Shown one piece after another: positions 1 through 7,787 of a stretch of 36,767 nucleotides of DNA. Every line of letters begins with the position of its first letter. Within the stretch, counting starts at the first letter, position 1. A program made the translations under genes and the position numbers. A model generated the notes under the pieces. That model was given only the letters and a program-made list of their open reading frames with translations, did not search any database and was not told the origin of the DNA. This DNA comes from JAKQHY01 sp034429475 (GTDB taxonomy: Bacteria; Chloroflexota; Anaerolineae; B4-G1; SLSP01), in NCBI GenBank assembly GCA_034429475.1, contig DAOUGD010000105.1, positions 1 to 36,767 on the forward strand, read 5' to 3'.

Positions 1-24
1 GTGCGGGCAGAGGACTGCCCGCAC
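1..24. terminator. Perfect 10-bp hairpin, possible terminator
   Basis: GTGCGGGCAG and CTGCCCGCAC pair perfectly around the loop AGGA. The hairpin lies just downstream of the stop of the minus-strand gene ending at 52, so it could terminate it. The expected T-run would lie outside the window, so this cannot be confirmed. Confidence 0.45.
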
Positions 25-51
25 AACACCCATATCGTCCTGACACACAGA

Positions 52-2505
52 TTACTTTTCAGTGACCTTGAAATTGTCAAAGGCGGACTCCACCGGCGTG
101 CGCTCCCAAGAGCCAGTGAGCACGCCCATCCGGTTTGCCCCGCCGATGCCAGAGAAAGTTCCCAAGTTTTTGGTGCCCAGGTAAACGGTGGCATTGCTGC
201 CGCGCACTTCAACCTTCACATGGAGGTTCTTGTCATACCCGGCGGCCACGCAACCGCCCGACCAGCTATACAACGGCTCCCACGTAATTACATTGCCCCG
301 CAGATCGGTCAACTTGCCGCCAATCTTGCTGTACTTATACACCGCGCAACTGCCATCGTAGTTCCATTCCACCACGTAAATGGTCGGGAAGTAGCCAGCG
401 GTGTTATAATCGGCGCGGAAAACCAACCCGGCTTTGCCCCCGGTAGGCTCGACCGTCTGATCGTCGGCTTTCTTAAAGCTTTGGTCTACTTCCACATCAT
501 AAGAACTATCCGTATGGACATAGGGCGCAGGCATGATTCCCATCCGGTAGTTGTTCAACCCGCTTGTATTGAGCATCACCTTAACGCGATAGGTGGCGTC
601 ACTCATGTAAAGCCCCGACACCACGTTACGCCCACTTTCCTGCAACGTTCCCCGGAACCAACCACTGGCCGAGTTGTCGAAATCGTCGAAGTAACCACTC
701 GCGGTGACGCTAATGGTGATGACATTGCTCCACACGCCCTCGCCAATCGCGTTAATCCCCCGCACGCGATAATAGTACGTTCCCACCGCTTTGCCGGAAT
801 AGGAGGCGGTAGTGACGCCCTGGGCAAGCACCAGGTCGGATGGGCTAGTGAAGTTAACGTTGGTGGACTCTTGAATACGATAGTGAGTGGGCAAGAACCG
901 CGTGTCGGGATAGGTCCAGCTCAACTGGTAAGTCCCATAGCCATTGTTCGAGGCCACGGCAAGTACAGGGGCGAAAGGCACCTGCGGATTAGCAACCACA
1001 CTGATGACGTTGCTCCACTCGCCTTCGCCATAAGCATTGATGCCCCGGACGCGGTAATAGTAAGTCCCTGCGGTCTTGTTCGCGTAGGCTTGGGTAGTGA
1101 CACCGGGCGCCAACTCAGCGTTCACAATTAGATTCGCAAAGTTGGCGTCAGTAGCTTCCTGGAGGCGGTATTTGGTCGGGGCAAATTGGGAATGATTATA
1201 GTTCCAACTCAGTTGATAGGTGCCAAACGTGTCGTTACTGGCCAGGCTCAAAGTAGCCGCGTACGGAACGGGCGGGTAGCGTTTCACGAGCAGCGGCAGA
1301 TAGACGTAGCGAATGCCATTTCTGATGGTGACGGTAATCGTGTCCGTCTTGGCCGGATCGTAATTCCCGATGATATCCTTGCCGATACTCTGAAGCGTAT
1401 ACTGTGTCACTTCATTTTCGATAGGCAAAGTCCACGTGTAAGTCCAGTTCCACCAGTCGCCGCCCAGCGGATCGGGCACGACAGTTGCCGCATAGGTATT
1501 GATGGTCGGGCCGCCCACCCGTGTGATCACCAGGTCTACCAGTGGGGCAGCATTGGGCGCCTGCACAGCCTGCGCCGCCGGCGCGCCAGGCACCAGCGCC
1601 CCGGCTACCTGCGCCGCATTCACCACAACCGCCTGCATATTGCTCCAGCGGCTTTCGTAATTCCCGGTGAAGGTCTTGACCCGATAATAGTACGTCCGAT
1701 TACGGGTCTTATTGGTGTACGGAATTGACAAATTGGTCGTCGTCTGCTCGTCGCTGATGACGGCAAAACTGGCATCTGTAGACTCTTGCAGTGTATAGAG
1801 TTGCGCATTGGCGACGCTTTCCCACTGCACCACGTACTGATTAAAGGCGCCGCCGCCATTCGAGATGGACAAGAGGTGGGGCGCCTGGGGGAAACCGGCC
1901 GGCATACTGCCCGCCCAGACACGCCCCCGAATGACGACCATCCCCCGCTGCGTGAAATGCTGTAGGTTCCACGGACTATCAATTTCCGTCGTGGGCAGGG
2001 CCGCCACCGTGACCGTCACAGGCAACAGCAAATCGCCCGAGCCATCACTGACCACAGCAGTGTTCGTGATCACCTCGCCGGGTTGCACTGTGGTAGTGAC
2101 TACGGCTTGGAAGGTCACGGTCACTCTAGCGCCAGGTTCCATCGAGAAAACTACAAAGCGCAGCGTATTCCCTTGCGGCGGCAGGGAATAGCCAACACCT
2201 TCCGGTAAAATCTGCGTGACGCCTGATTTACTCAACCGTTCGTCCAACACATCCGTCACTGTTACCTGGCCGGTGGGGCTGATCTGACTGTTGTTGTGTA
2301 ACACGATGGTATAGTTCACTGTCCCGCCGGGTGAAACTTCACGAGGAGTGGCATCTTTGTATGAAGTTCCCATTAAGAGAGTACCCTCATCCGCCCGCAC
2401 CATCAGGGTAGAGGAAGCAAGCCAGACCATTCCTAAACAGATGGCGGCACATAGCATAGCGACCACCAAAATTTTGCGCTCTTTGCGCCATAGAGACTGT
2501 TCCAT
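52..2505 (-). CDS. Secreted DUF11 / fibronectin-III repeat surface protein
   Basis: An 817-residue exported protein of unknown specific role, probably cell-surface adhesion or glycan binding. The start at 2505 is chosen because AAGGAG lies 6 bases upstream and a basic stretch plus hydrophobic signal segment follows within about 35 residues; the frame is open further upstream to 2721 but without such signals. Next comes a DUF11-type domain (about residues 40-165, with the typical 'GGTVNYTIVLHN' and 'TNTAVVSDGSG' pattern). Three fibronectin-III-like modules follow, each with an 'LQE(S/A)T' strand and a 'TYYYRVR' strand ending in 'WSN'. The second and third modules are close copies. The C-terminal 150 residues form a beta-rich LamG/DUF1080-like domain ending in 'AFDNFKV', shared with the lipoproteins at 4609-5861. 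A strong promoter lies upstream at 2624-2652. Confidence 0.85.
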   Translation of the reverse strand: MEQSLWRKERKILVVAMLCAAICLGMVWLASSTLMVRADEGTLLMGTSYKDATPREVSPGGTVNYTIVLHNNSQISPTGQVTVTDVLDERLSKSGVTQILPEGVGYSLPPQGNTLRFVVFSMEPGARVTVTFQAVVTTTVQPGEVITNTAVVSDGSGDLLLPVTVTVAALPTTEIDSPWNLQHFTQRGMVVIRGRVWAGSMPAGFPQAPHLLSISNGGGAFNQYVVQWESVANAQLYTLQESTDASFAVISDEQTTTNLSIPYTNKTRNRTYYYRVKTFTGNYESRWSNMQAVVVNAAQVAGALVPGAPAAQAVQAPNAAPLVDLVITRVGGPTINTYAATVVPDPLGGDWWNWTYTWTLPIENEVTQYTLQSIGKDIIGNYDPAKTDTITVTIRNGIRYVYLPLLVKRYPPVPYAATLSLASNDTFGTYQLSWNYNHSQFAPTKYRLQEATDANFANLIVNAELAPGVTTQAYANKTAGTYYYRVRGINAYGEGEWSNVISVVANPQVPFAPVLAVASNNGYGTYQLSWTYPDTRFLPTHYRIQESTNVNFTSPSDLVLAQGVTTASYSGKAVGTYYYRVRGINAIGEGVWSNVITISVTASGYFDDFDNSASGWFRGTLQESGRNVVSGLYMSDATYRVKVMLNTSGLNNYRMGIMPAPYVHTDSSYDVEVDQSFKKADDQTVEPTGGKAGLVFRADYNTAGYFPTIYVVEWNYDGSCAVYKYSKIGGKLTDLRGNVITWEPLYSWSGGCVAAGYDKNLHVKVEVRGSNATVYLGTKNLGTFSGIGGANRMGVLTGSWERTPVESAFDNFKVTEK

Positions 2506-2623
2506 CACAAACTCCTTACACTGGTTATGGTAAAACTTTTTACACACTGTCGGCACATCACCCGATCCCTTACCCCGCCCTGAAAGGGACCATAAATGGC
2601 GACGCTGGCACACTAAGAACGAA

Positions 2624-2652
2624 TATATACCACATCTGACATAAACCGTCAA
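2624..2652 (-). promoter_or_regulatory. Sigma-70-type promoter for the DUF11/FnIII gene
   Basis: Read on the minus strand: TTGACG (2652-2647), a 17-bp spacer, then TATATA (2629-2624). Transcription would begin near 2617, leaving a leader of about 110 bases before the start codon at 2505. Confidence 0.6.
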
Positions 2653-2699
2653 CTTACGGGACAATTCCATTTGAATATTCCCATCCCACCGAGAGATGA

Positions 2700-4007
2700 T
2701 CATGCAACAGAAGACGCGCAAGGCCGCCGGTAGCCGGGGACGCCAAGTTCAGCCGGCGCGCCAGTGTCAACGACGCCCAGCAGCCCCGTCTTACCCACAG
2801 CCACCAGCCGAGTCGGCGTGATATGGTTATACAAATCTGTTCCCGATTCCGCCCTGACCTCCAGATAATTGTCCGCCCACCCATGCCAACGTCCCAACGC
2901 ATCCTTTTGTTCCCACAACACCGGCAGCGTCTGGCCGACAAAGCGCCCACGATACTCCGCCGCCAACCGGTCGCCTAAGGCGCGCAACTGCGCCGCACGT
3001 TCTGCGCGCACTTCCTGGGGCACAGAATCCGGCAGTCGGACGGCCGGCGTCCCGGCGCGTTCCGAGTAAGGGAAAACGTGCAGGCGGGCAAACCCAATGT
3101 GGGCGACAAAATCGCAGGTGGCGGCAAAATCGGCGTCGGTTTCACCGGGGAAGCCGGCAATCAGGTCAGTGGTCAGCGCAACTTCCGGGCAGAGCGCGCG
3201 GGCGTCGGCGACCATGTACGCGAATTGCGCTGCCGTGAATCGCCGCCCCATCCGCCGCAGCACCGGCTCCGCGCCGGATTGCAGCGGCAAATGCAGTTGG
3301 CGACAAAAACGTGGGTGGCGCAAGAACTGTAACAAGCGTGCATCCATATCCCACGGCTCAACCGAGGACAGGCGCAAACGGGGAATCGCCGTCTCCGCCA
3401 GAATCGCCTCAACCAACGCCGCCAGTCCCCCCGCCATGCCCAAATCGTGCCCGTAAGCGCCCAGGCTCACGCCGGTCAACACGATTTCCTGCGCCCCCTG
3501 CGCCGCCAGATGCTGGACTGCCGCCACCGCCTCAGACAGCGGGCGGCTACGCGCCGCCCCACGCAGGCGGCGCGTGATGCAGTAGGTGCAGGTATGATCG
3601 CAGCCGTCTTGCACTGCCAGGAACGCGCGCGTGCGTCCCCACCGGCCCGGTTCCCAGGCGGCCGGCGCCGCCGAGATGCCGGTGACAATCGCCACCGCAC
3701 GCGCCTTATCGCGGTTGGGAATCACCCAGGCGACGCCGGGGAGCTGCTGCGCGCCCGTCTCCTCCGCAGTGGCCCAGCATCCGATCACCGCCAGACGCGC
3801 CTGGGGGCAGCGGTGATGCAGCGTGTGCAGCCGATGGCGGCTTTTCCGCGCGGCCTGCGCCGTCACCGCACACGAGTTCAGCACAATCACCTCAGCCCCC
3901 TCCGGCGACGCCGTCACTTCCCAACCGGCCCCGGCAAACTGCCGCGCCAGGTCTTCTATCTCGGCGGCATTCAGACGGCATCCCAATGATTCCAGATAGA
4001 CGTGCAT
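2700..4007 (-). CDS. mtaB: tRNA (t6A37-C2) methylthiotransferase MtaB
   Basis: A radical-SAM enzyme of 435 residues that converts t6A37 to ms2t6A37 in ANN-decoding tRNAs. The N-terminal UPF0004 domain has the three cluster cysteines (C10, C46, C77). The radical SAM motif CxxxCxxC is at C136, C140 and C143 ('DGCDHTCTYC'). 'RLRLSSVEPWD' is typical of the MtaB branch, and the last 60 or so residues fit a TRAM domain. The frame is open to 4040, but that start falls inside the inverted repeat at 4020-4056, and MtaB proteins normally begin close to the first cluster cysteine, so 4007 is preferred. MiaB is the main alternative; the short spacing and the SSVEP motif favour MtaB. Confidence 0.88.
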   Translation of the reverse strand: MHVYLESLGCRLNAAEIEDLARQFAGAGWEVTASPEGAEVIVLNSCAVTAQAARKSRHRLHTLHHRCPQARLAVIGCWATAEETGAQQLPGVAWVIPNRDKARAVAIVTGISAAPAAWEPGRWGRTRAFLAVQDGCDHTCTYCITRRLRGAARSRPLSEAVAAVQHLAAQGAQEIVLTGVSLGAYGHDLGMAGGLAALVEAILAETAIPRLRLSSVEPWDMDARLLQFLRHPRFCRQLHLPLQSGAEPVLRRMGRRFTAAQFAYMVADARALCPEVALTTDLIAGFPGETDADFAATCDFVAHIGFARLHVFPYSERAGTPAVRLPDSVPQEVRAERAAQLRALGDRLAAEYRGRFVGQTLPVLWEQKDALGRWHGWADNYLEVRAESGTDLYNHITPTRLVAVGKTGLLGVVDTGAPAELGVPGYRRPCASSVA

Positions 4008-4019
4008 ACATTTACACCA

Positions 4020-4056
4020 GAAACCGGGTTTCCCAAGCAACAGAAACCCGGTTTCC
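4020..4056. repeat. 13-bp perfect inverted repeat between genes
   Basis: GAAACCGGGTTTC (4020-4032) and GAAACCCGGTTTC (4044-4056) are exact reverse complements, and each arm is itself nearly palindromic. The repeat fills most of the gap between the 178-residue membrane protein gene and mtaB. It may be a weak terminator or attenuator, or a dispersed palindromic repeat. Confidence 0.65.
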
Positions 4057-4071
4057 CCTTACAGGATGAAT

Positions 4072-4608
4072 TTAATGCGGGGAGCGCATAGCCAGTTTCA
4101 AATCACGTAGACGTACCCGAATCTCCTCAATCAGAAAATCGGCCTCTTCAGGGTCATCGTCAGTGACAATGAGGACCCCACTCTGAGTGTCCAGACAAAT
4201 AGCAGCGGTCGGTTTGAAGTCTTCTTCAATGGCATATAACATTTCCCAGACAGCCGCTTCAGCATTCTTCAGTCCCGGAATCATAAAAGCACGGCCAGAG
4301 TTCACGACTTCTACGCCTTCGTCTTCCTGGTCAGTCTCCGATACATCCGTTTCTTTGTCAATATCCCGGATGAGTCGGGCCGGCAAAGGCAGGAAGATGA
4401 AGAACAGCAGAGTGATCCCGACCAACGCGAGGCCGGCAAGCACGTACAGGAAGCCCCTGAAGAGACCTTGAAAGAACGTGCGGCCACCCTCAGTGGGAAA
4501 ATGCCACAGGAACACCAACAAAGCGCCGTACAACACGACGACCAGCAGCGCGCGTGCCCAGGGGTAGTGTTGAATGTCTGGATTGTTTTTTTCAGTAGTC
4601 ATAGGCAT
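4072..4608 (-). CDS. Small two-helix membrane protein, unknown function
   Basis: I do not recognise a family. The 178-residue product has two hydrophobic helices (about residues 19-37 and 52-74), then an acidic linker (rich in D/E, about 85-100) and a cytosol-facing C-terminal domain of about 75 residues. The product 'AAICLDTQSGVLIVTDDDPEEADFLIEEIRVRLRDL' region suggests a small alpha/beta domain. Its ATG directly abuts the TAA of the upstream lipoprotein gene (TAAATG), so translation is probably coupled. A second ATG at 4602 could also serve. Confidence 0.7.
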   Translation of the reverse strand: MPMTTEKNNPDIQHYPWARALLVVVLYGALLVFLWHFPTEGGRTFFQGLFRGFLYVLAGLALVGITLLFFIFLPLPARLIRDIDKETDVSETDQEDEGVEVVNSGRAFMIPGLKNAEAAVWEMLYAIEEDFKPTAAICLDTQSGVLIVTDDDPEEADFLIEEIRVRLRDLKLAMRSPH

Positions 4609-5223
4609 TTACGGTAACGGTTCTACCTCAAGATTATCAAAAGCAATGACGACACCGGCCTCACTGAAAGCGCCGGCATATAAACCAATATCGCCCTTTT
4701 GCCGGGCAGTGTGTTCAACCCGCAAGACTTCCTGGTCATTGACCCGGAAAACATAAGCCGTTTCCTGAGCCTCCACGGCCAAATGGTTGAGCGCAGCGCC
4801 CTGATGGACCGCAGCGGTGGCGAACCAGTCATTACCCAACACGGTCCAGACCTCCCCGTCGTAATAAGCCGCGCGCGCATACCCATCCCCACTGATCGAG
4901 AAGGCGTAGAAACTGGTGTCCTTCTCCATCCGCACCAACACGCCGTACTCATTGTCGTCCGGGCCAGCCAACTGCGTAGCGTCCACCTGCACGGTAAAGT
5001 TGGTGTAAGTGCGCGGCGTTGAAGTCCAGGCAATTTGTCCCACCTCGGTAACCTCGATGACCAACTGTCCCTCAGAGATGGCGACATCCGCCGCCGCGTC
5101 GGAACTCAGCCGCCACTCCCCCGCTTCGTCAAAAGATTCGCGCCACACAGCATTCTTCTCACCAGCGCAGGCCCACAGGCTACTCACCAACGCCCCCAAC
5201 AGCAACCATTTCCAAAAACGCAT
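4609..5223 (-). CDS. Lipoprotein with LamG/DUF1080-like domain
   Basis: A 204-residue lipoprotein: basic n-region, hydrophobic core and a lipobox ending 'LWAC', so the mature protein would start at C19. The rest is predicted beta-rich, with 'YGVLVRMEKDTSFYAFSISGDGYARA' and a C-terminal 'GDIGLYAGAF..AFDNLEV', a pattern of concanavalin-like jelly-roll domains. It is a paralogue of the neighbouring 5247-5861 gene. Start 5223 is preferred because GAGGAG precedes it; an alternative ATG at 5250 would give an ATGA overlap with the upstream gene. The ligand is unknown. Confidence 0.75.
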   Translation of the reverse strand: MRFWKWLLLGALVSSLWACAGEKNAVWRESFDEAGEWRLSSDAAADVAISEGQLVIEVTEVGQIAWTSTPRTYTNFTVQVDATQLAGPDDNEYGVLVRMEKDTSFYAFSISGDGYARAAYYDGEVWTVLGNDWFATAAVHQGAALNHLAVEAQETAYVFRVNDQEVLRVEHTARQKGDIGLYAGAFSEAGVVIAFDNLEVEPLP

Positions 5224-5246
5224 CCGCCTCTCCTCATCCCAAACGT

Positions 5247-5861
5247 TCATGGCTCACGCACGTCGAAATTGTCAAACCAGACAATTGTGCCGCCTTGATC
5301 CACCGCGCCGGCCGCCATGCCCACATCGCCGCGCGTTAAGGCGCTATCCTTCACCTGCGCCGCCTGCTCTCCATTCACAAATAACGTCAAACGCGAGCCT
5401 TCACAGACGGCCAACAGGCGATTATCCGTCCCGTCAGTGTTGATCAGAGAAGTGCGCAACATCGCCGCGCCGGTCAACGACTCAAGTTCTCCGGAATCCA
5501 TGTGACGGAAAATCGCATAATAGCCGTCGGCGCTGATGGCGAAATAATAGAATTGCCCTTTTTCATAGCGACAAACCACACCATAGTGATTATCCTGCGT
5601 GCCTTCTGAGCGCACCAGCGCCTCAACCGCCACGTCCTCATAGACGCGCCCTGACGTCGCCCAGACAAACCAGTCCGGCACGTCAATCTGCATCAGATAA
5701 CGTCCCTGCTGATACCCCCGCATATACTCTTCAGGAGTAGCCGCTCCCCACCCGCTATTCGGATCGGAAAAATCGTCGGTAAACGGCGGGGAAACACCCC
5801 AACAGCCTGCCAGCAATATCAACAGGGAAATAAGCACCCCGATCCTGCGCCCTAACTTCAT
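5247..5861 (-). CDS. Lipoprotein with LamG/DUF1080-like domain (paralogue)
   Basis: A 204-residue predicted lipoprotein with the clear lipobox 'LLAGC' (C20). After the anchor come 'FTDDFSDPNSGWG', 'HYGVVCRYEKGQFYYFAISADGYYAI' and a final 'RGDVGMAAGA..WFDNFDV', so the fold matches the next gene and the C-terminus of the large FnIII protein. GGGAGG lies upstream of the ATG at 5861. It is probably the first gene of a minus-strand run with 4609-5223 and 4072-4608. A binding or sensing role is likely, but nothing in the sequence specifies the ligand. Confidence 0.78.
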   Translation of the reverse strand: MKLGRRIGVLISLLILLAGCWGVSPPFTDDFSDPNSGWGAATPEEYMRGYQQGRYLMQIDVPDWFVWATSGRVYEDVAVEALVRSEGTQDNHYGVVCRYEKGQFYYFAISADGYYAIFRHMDSGELESLTGAAMLRTSLINTDGTDNRLLAVCEGSRLTLFVNGEQAAQVKDSALTRGDVGMAAGAVDQGGTIVWFDNFDVREP

Positions 5862-5978
5862 ATGGCCTCCCAGTCACCCGGTACCCTGGTTGATGAAACG
5901 CAACAACCTGGGCATGCCGGCCTCACATTTCACAGTGTCACTTGGAAAGATTTGCGTGTTCCACGAGAATCTTTATGG

Positions 5979-6050
5979 ACACGGATGCCACGGATCACAC
6001 GGATAAGGCTTTTAAATTTATTCCGTGTTCTTCCGTGTTTTTCCGCGTTC
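5979..6050. repeat. Degenerate 9/10-mer repeat cluster
   Basis: Three 9-mers of the form nCACGGATn (5979-6005) are followed by three 10-mers TTCCGNGTTn (6021-6050). The two sets are roughly reverse complements and could pair. The rest of the 5862-6129 gap shows no gene. Confidence 0.6.
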
Positions 6051-6129
6051 TCTTAGGTTTTGCGGTTTACTGCCTTATGTTTCACAGGGTGCATTATACC
6101 GCAGGGAAACGGCCTGACAACAAGAGGAC

Positions 6130-6157
6130 TTGTGAAATCACCTGGTTATGGTACAAT
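6130..6157 (+). promoter_or_regulatory. Promoter of tRNA-Arg
   Basis: TTGTGA (6130-6135), 16-bp spacer, TACAAT (6152-6157). Transcription would start about 7 bases before the tRNA. Confidence 0.6.
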
Positions 6158-6170
6158 GACCCTCGCCTAA

Positions 6171-6243
6171 GCCCCTGTAGCTCAGTTGGATAGAGCATCG
6201 GCCTCCGAAGCCGGTAGCATGCGTTCAAGTCGCATCAGGGGTA
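6171..6243 (+). tRNA. tRNA-Arg (anticodon CCG)
   Basis: A 73-base cloverleaf. The acceptor stem pairs GCCCCTG with CAGGGGT (a G-U at the end), the anticodon stem TCGGC pairs with GCCGG, and the loop CTCCGAA gives anticodon CCG for CGG codons. The T stem ATGCG/CGCAT encloses TTCAAGT. CCA is not encoded. From base 24 onward the gene is identical to 13049-13098, so its 3' two-thirds were supplied by the integrated element. Confidence 0.93.
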
Positions 6244-6245
6244 CT
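6194..6245 (+). repeat. attL: Left attachment site core (52 bp)
   Basis: Identical to 13049-13100 over 52 bases and flanked by non-identical bases on both sides. It covers tRNA bases 24-73 plus two bases beyond. Confidence 0.9.
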
Positions 6246-6256
6246 TCTGGCTTACG

Positions 6257-6290
6257 GCCCCCGCGTTATGCGGGGGCTTGTTGTTTCCGT
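6257..6290 (+). terminator. Element-borne tRNA terminator
   Basis: GCCCCCGC and GCGGGGGC pair around GTTAT (6257-6277), followed by CTTGTTGTTT. It ends the tRNA transcript before int, replacing the chromosomal terminator now displaced to 13105. Confidence 0.7.
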
Positions 6291-6317
6291 AGCAACGAAA
6301 CAGGAAACGGAGACAAT

Positions 6318-7241
6318 ATGCTACTCTCAAAGCTGGCCGAGGGCTTCTTGCTTGACTGCCAAGCCCGCAACCTATCCCCCAAGACCATTGAACTGTATAC
6401 CGCCATTCTGGAGGAGTTTACCACCTTCCTGGAAGACCCCGACGCCCAAACCGTGACGGCGGGCGACTTGCGGCGGTTCATCGTTTACGAGCAAGACCGC
6501 AACCGTTACGCAGGGACAGATCACCCCGTCTTTACCGAGCAACCAGGGCGCAAGTTATCAGCTTGGACAATCCATCGTTACACGCGCAGCCTGAGAACGT
6601 TCTTTCGCTGGGCTGTCCGTGAAGAAATCCTCGAAAGTGACCCCAGCGCGAAACTACGCAGGCCAAAACTCCCCAAAGACCAGGTGGAAACCTTCACCCA
6701 AGCGCAGATAAACACCCTCTTGGAGCAAGCCCAAGCCACGTCATACCGTGATTACTGTATCGTATTCCTGGCGCTTGACTCAGGGTTACGGAAACGGGAA
6801 CTGATTGCCCTGACCCTGGAAGACGTGAACGTGTTGACAGGCATGGTCACGGTGAGGCACGGCAAGGGCGACAAGTACCGCCAGGTACGGGTCGGGGAAC
6901 TGTGCCGCAAGGTGTTATGGCGTTATGTCAACCAATACCGCAAGCCTGACGACAAAGCCGAAACCGTTTTCTTCCTCTCCGAGCGTGGTACACCCTTGTC
7001 CTACTACACGCTGGGAACCGTGATGACGCGGCTTTCCCAGAAATGCGGCTTTCGCGTGACCTGTCACAAGTGCCGGCATACTTTCGCCACGAACCTGGCG
7101 CGCAAATTCCCCAACGCTTTCTTGATTGCGCAGGTGCTTGGACACGCCGATCTGGAAACCTCAAAGGGTTACATTCACCTGGCCGCCGCCGATGTTTCCG
7201 CCGTTTTCTCTCCGATGGACGATCTTTTAGGCCCCAAGTAA
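6318..7241 (+). CDS. int: Tyrosine recombinase (integrase)
   Basis: A 307-residue XerC/D-like tyrosine recombinase that would integrate and excise the element at tRNA-Arg. Residues 1-105 form a SAM-like core-binding domain ('PKTIELYTAILEEF'). The catalytic domain shows R158 (SGLRKREL), K183 (HGKGDKYR), H250-x-x-R253 (HKCRH), H276 (LGHAD) and nucleophile Y285 (SKGYIH), so all active-site residues are present. The start at 6318 is preceded by GGAGA; the frame is open further upstream across the tRNA but that is not coding. It lies 73 bases downstream of the attachment core. Confidence 0.95.
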   Translation: MLLSKLAEGFLLDCQARNLSPKTIELYTAILEEFTTFLEDPDAQTVTAGDLRRFIVYEQDRNRYAGTDHPVFTEQPGRKLSAWTIHRYTRSLRTFFRWAVREEILESDPSAKLRRPKLPKDQVETFTQAQINTLLEQAQATSYRDYCIVFLALDSGLRKRELIALTLEDVNVLTGMVTVRHGKGDKYRQVRVGELCRKVLWRYVNQYRKPDDKAETVFFLSERGTPLSYYTLGTVMTRLSQKCGFRVTCHKCRHTFATNLARKFPNAFLIAQVLGHADLETSKGYIHLAAADVSAVFSPMDDLLGPK

Positions 7242-7255
7242 GCCCCCAGAAGCCC

Positions 7256-7277
7256 CTACAATCAATTCTAAGGCGTT
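7256..7277 (+). repeat. 22-bp inverted repeat, left arm
   Basis: This 22-bp sequence is the exact reverse complement of 9970-9991. The two arms enclose the RHH, initiator 1 and coiled-coil genes. Its TAAGGCGTT half also opens the local inverted repeat at 7269-7328. Confidence 0.8.
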
Positions 7278-7328
7278 TTTCTGCCTACCCCTATATCCTA
7301 AGACCTGGAAGGCAAGAAAAACGCCTTA
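7269..7328. repeat. Inverted repeat downstream of int
   Basis: TAAGGCGTTTTTCTGCCT (7269-7286) pairs with the segment at 7310-7328, with one bulged base and a loop of about 23 bases. It could be a terminator for int or a binding site. The 7242-7404 gap holds no gene. Confidence 0.65.
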
Positions 7329-7404
7329 AAATGCAAATCTCAGCTTTAAGAGTTTAAAAGATGTTTTTCTTTTAAATTATCTGAAATCTGAACAAATCCC
7401 CCAC

Positions 7405-7415
7405 TATGCTACAAT
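7405..7415 (+). promoter_or_regulatory. Extended -10 promoter for the RHH-initiator operon
   Basis: TATGCTACAAT, an extended -10 (TGnTACAAT). Almost the same string, TATGCTACACT, occurs at 8794-8804 before the next gene block. No good -35 is present. Transcription would start near 7422. Confidence 0.5.
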
Positions 7416-7452
7416 AAGAGTGTTTAACAAATCACTCGCAAAGGGGGTTACT

Positions 7453-7659
7453 ATGTTTGTAGGGGTTAGACTGCCAAAAGAGCTATTGTACCAGGTGGAC
7501 AGGGAAGCCGAAGCCAAAACACGGTCAAACCGTTCAAAGGTCATACGGCAAGCCCTGCGCGCTTACTTCGCTTCACAGAGAACCGCAACGGGAACGGAAA
7601 CGGGGACAGAAGCGGAAACCGTCACAGAAACGAAACAGGGGAGGTTACTATGTGCGTAG
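7453..7659 (+). CDS. Ribbon-helix-helix DNA-binding protein (CopG-like)
   Basis: A 68-residue protein. Residues 1-40 fit a ribbon-helix-helix fold: strand 'FVGVRLPKELL', helix 'YQVDREAEAKT', turn 'SNRSKV', helix 'IRQALRAYFA'. The tail is repetitive and T/E-rich ('TGTETGTEAETVTETK'). The start at 7453 has AAGGGGG about 6 bases upstream and follows the proposed transcription start. As first gene of the operon with initiator 1 it is likely an autorepressor or copy-number regulator, as CopG is in plasmids. The T/E-rich tail resembles the linker of the following initiator. Confidence 0.8.
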   Translation: MFVGVRLPKELLYQVDREAEAKTRSNRSKVIRQALRAYFASQRTATGTETGTEAETVTETKQGRLLCA

Positions 7660-7787
7660 AAAAAGAAAAGCCCGCCGAGAGCAACGGCGGGACTTGGGAC
7701 AAGCGTTTGAGCAGCGACTTGTACCCTCACTATACCACAGGTTTTGATTTTTGCGCCCTTTTTTCTCCAAAGGGGGTGCGGAAATGA
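7650..7787 (+). CDS. 45-residue small protein, unknown
   Basis: A small open frame, MCVEKEKPAESNGG..., preceded by an excellent GGGAGG 5 bases before the ATG. It overlaps the end of the RHH gene by 10 bases and its stop overlaps the ATG of initiator 1 as ATGA. The product has a charged N-terminus and an aromatic middle ('LYPHYTTGFDF'). No family is recognised. It may act mainly as a translational coupler between the RHH and initiator genes. Confidence 0.6.
   Translation: MCVEKEKPAESNGGTWDKRLSSDLYPHYTTGFDFCALFSPKGVRK

Noticed and set aside
1..1131. Long plus-strand open frame at the window start
   Set aside because: It is antisense to the FnIII gene, which has a signal peptide, known domains and a promoter; the plus-strand product shows no family features.
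6186..6317. Extended N-terminus of the integrase
   Set aside because: It would be encoded by the tRNA and its terminator; the ATG at 6318 has a ribosome site and a normal integrase N-terminus.
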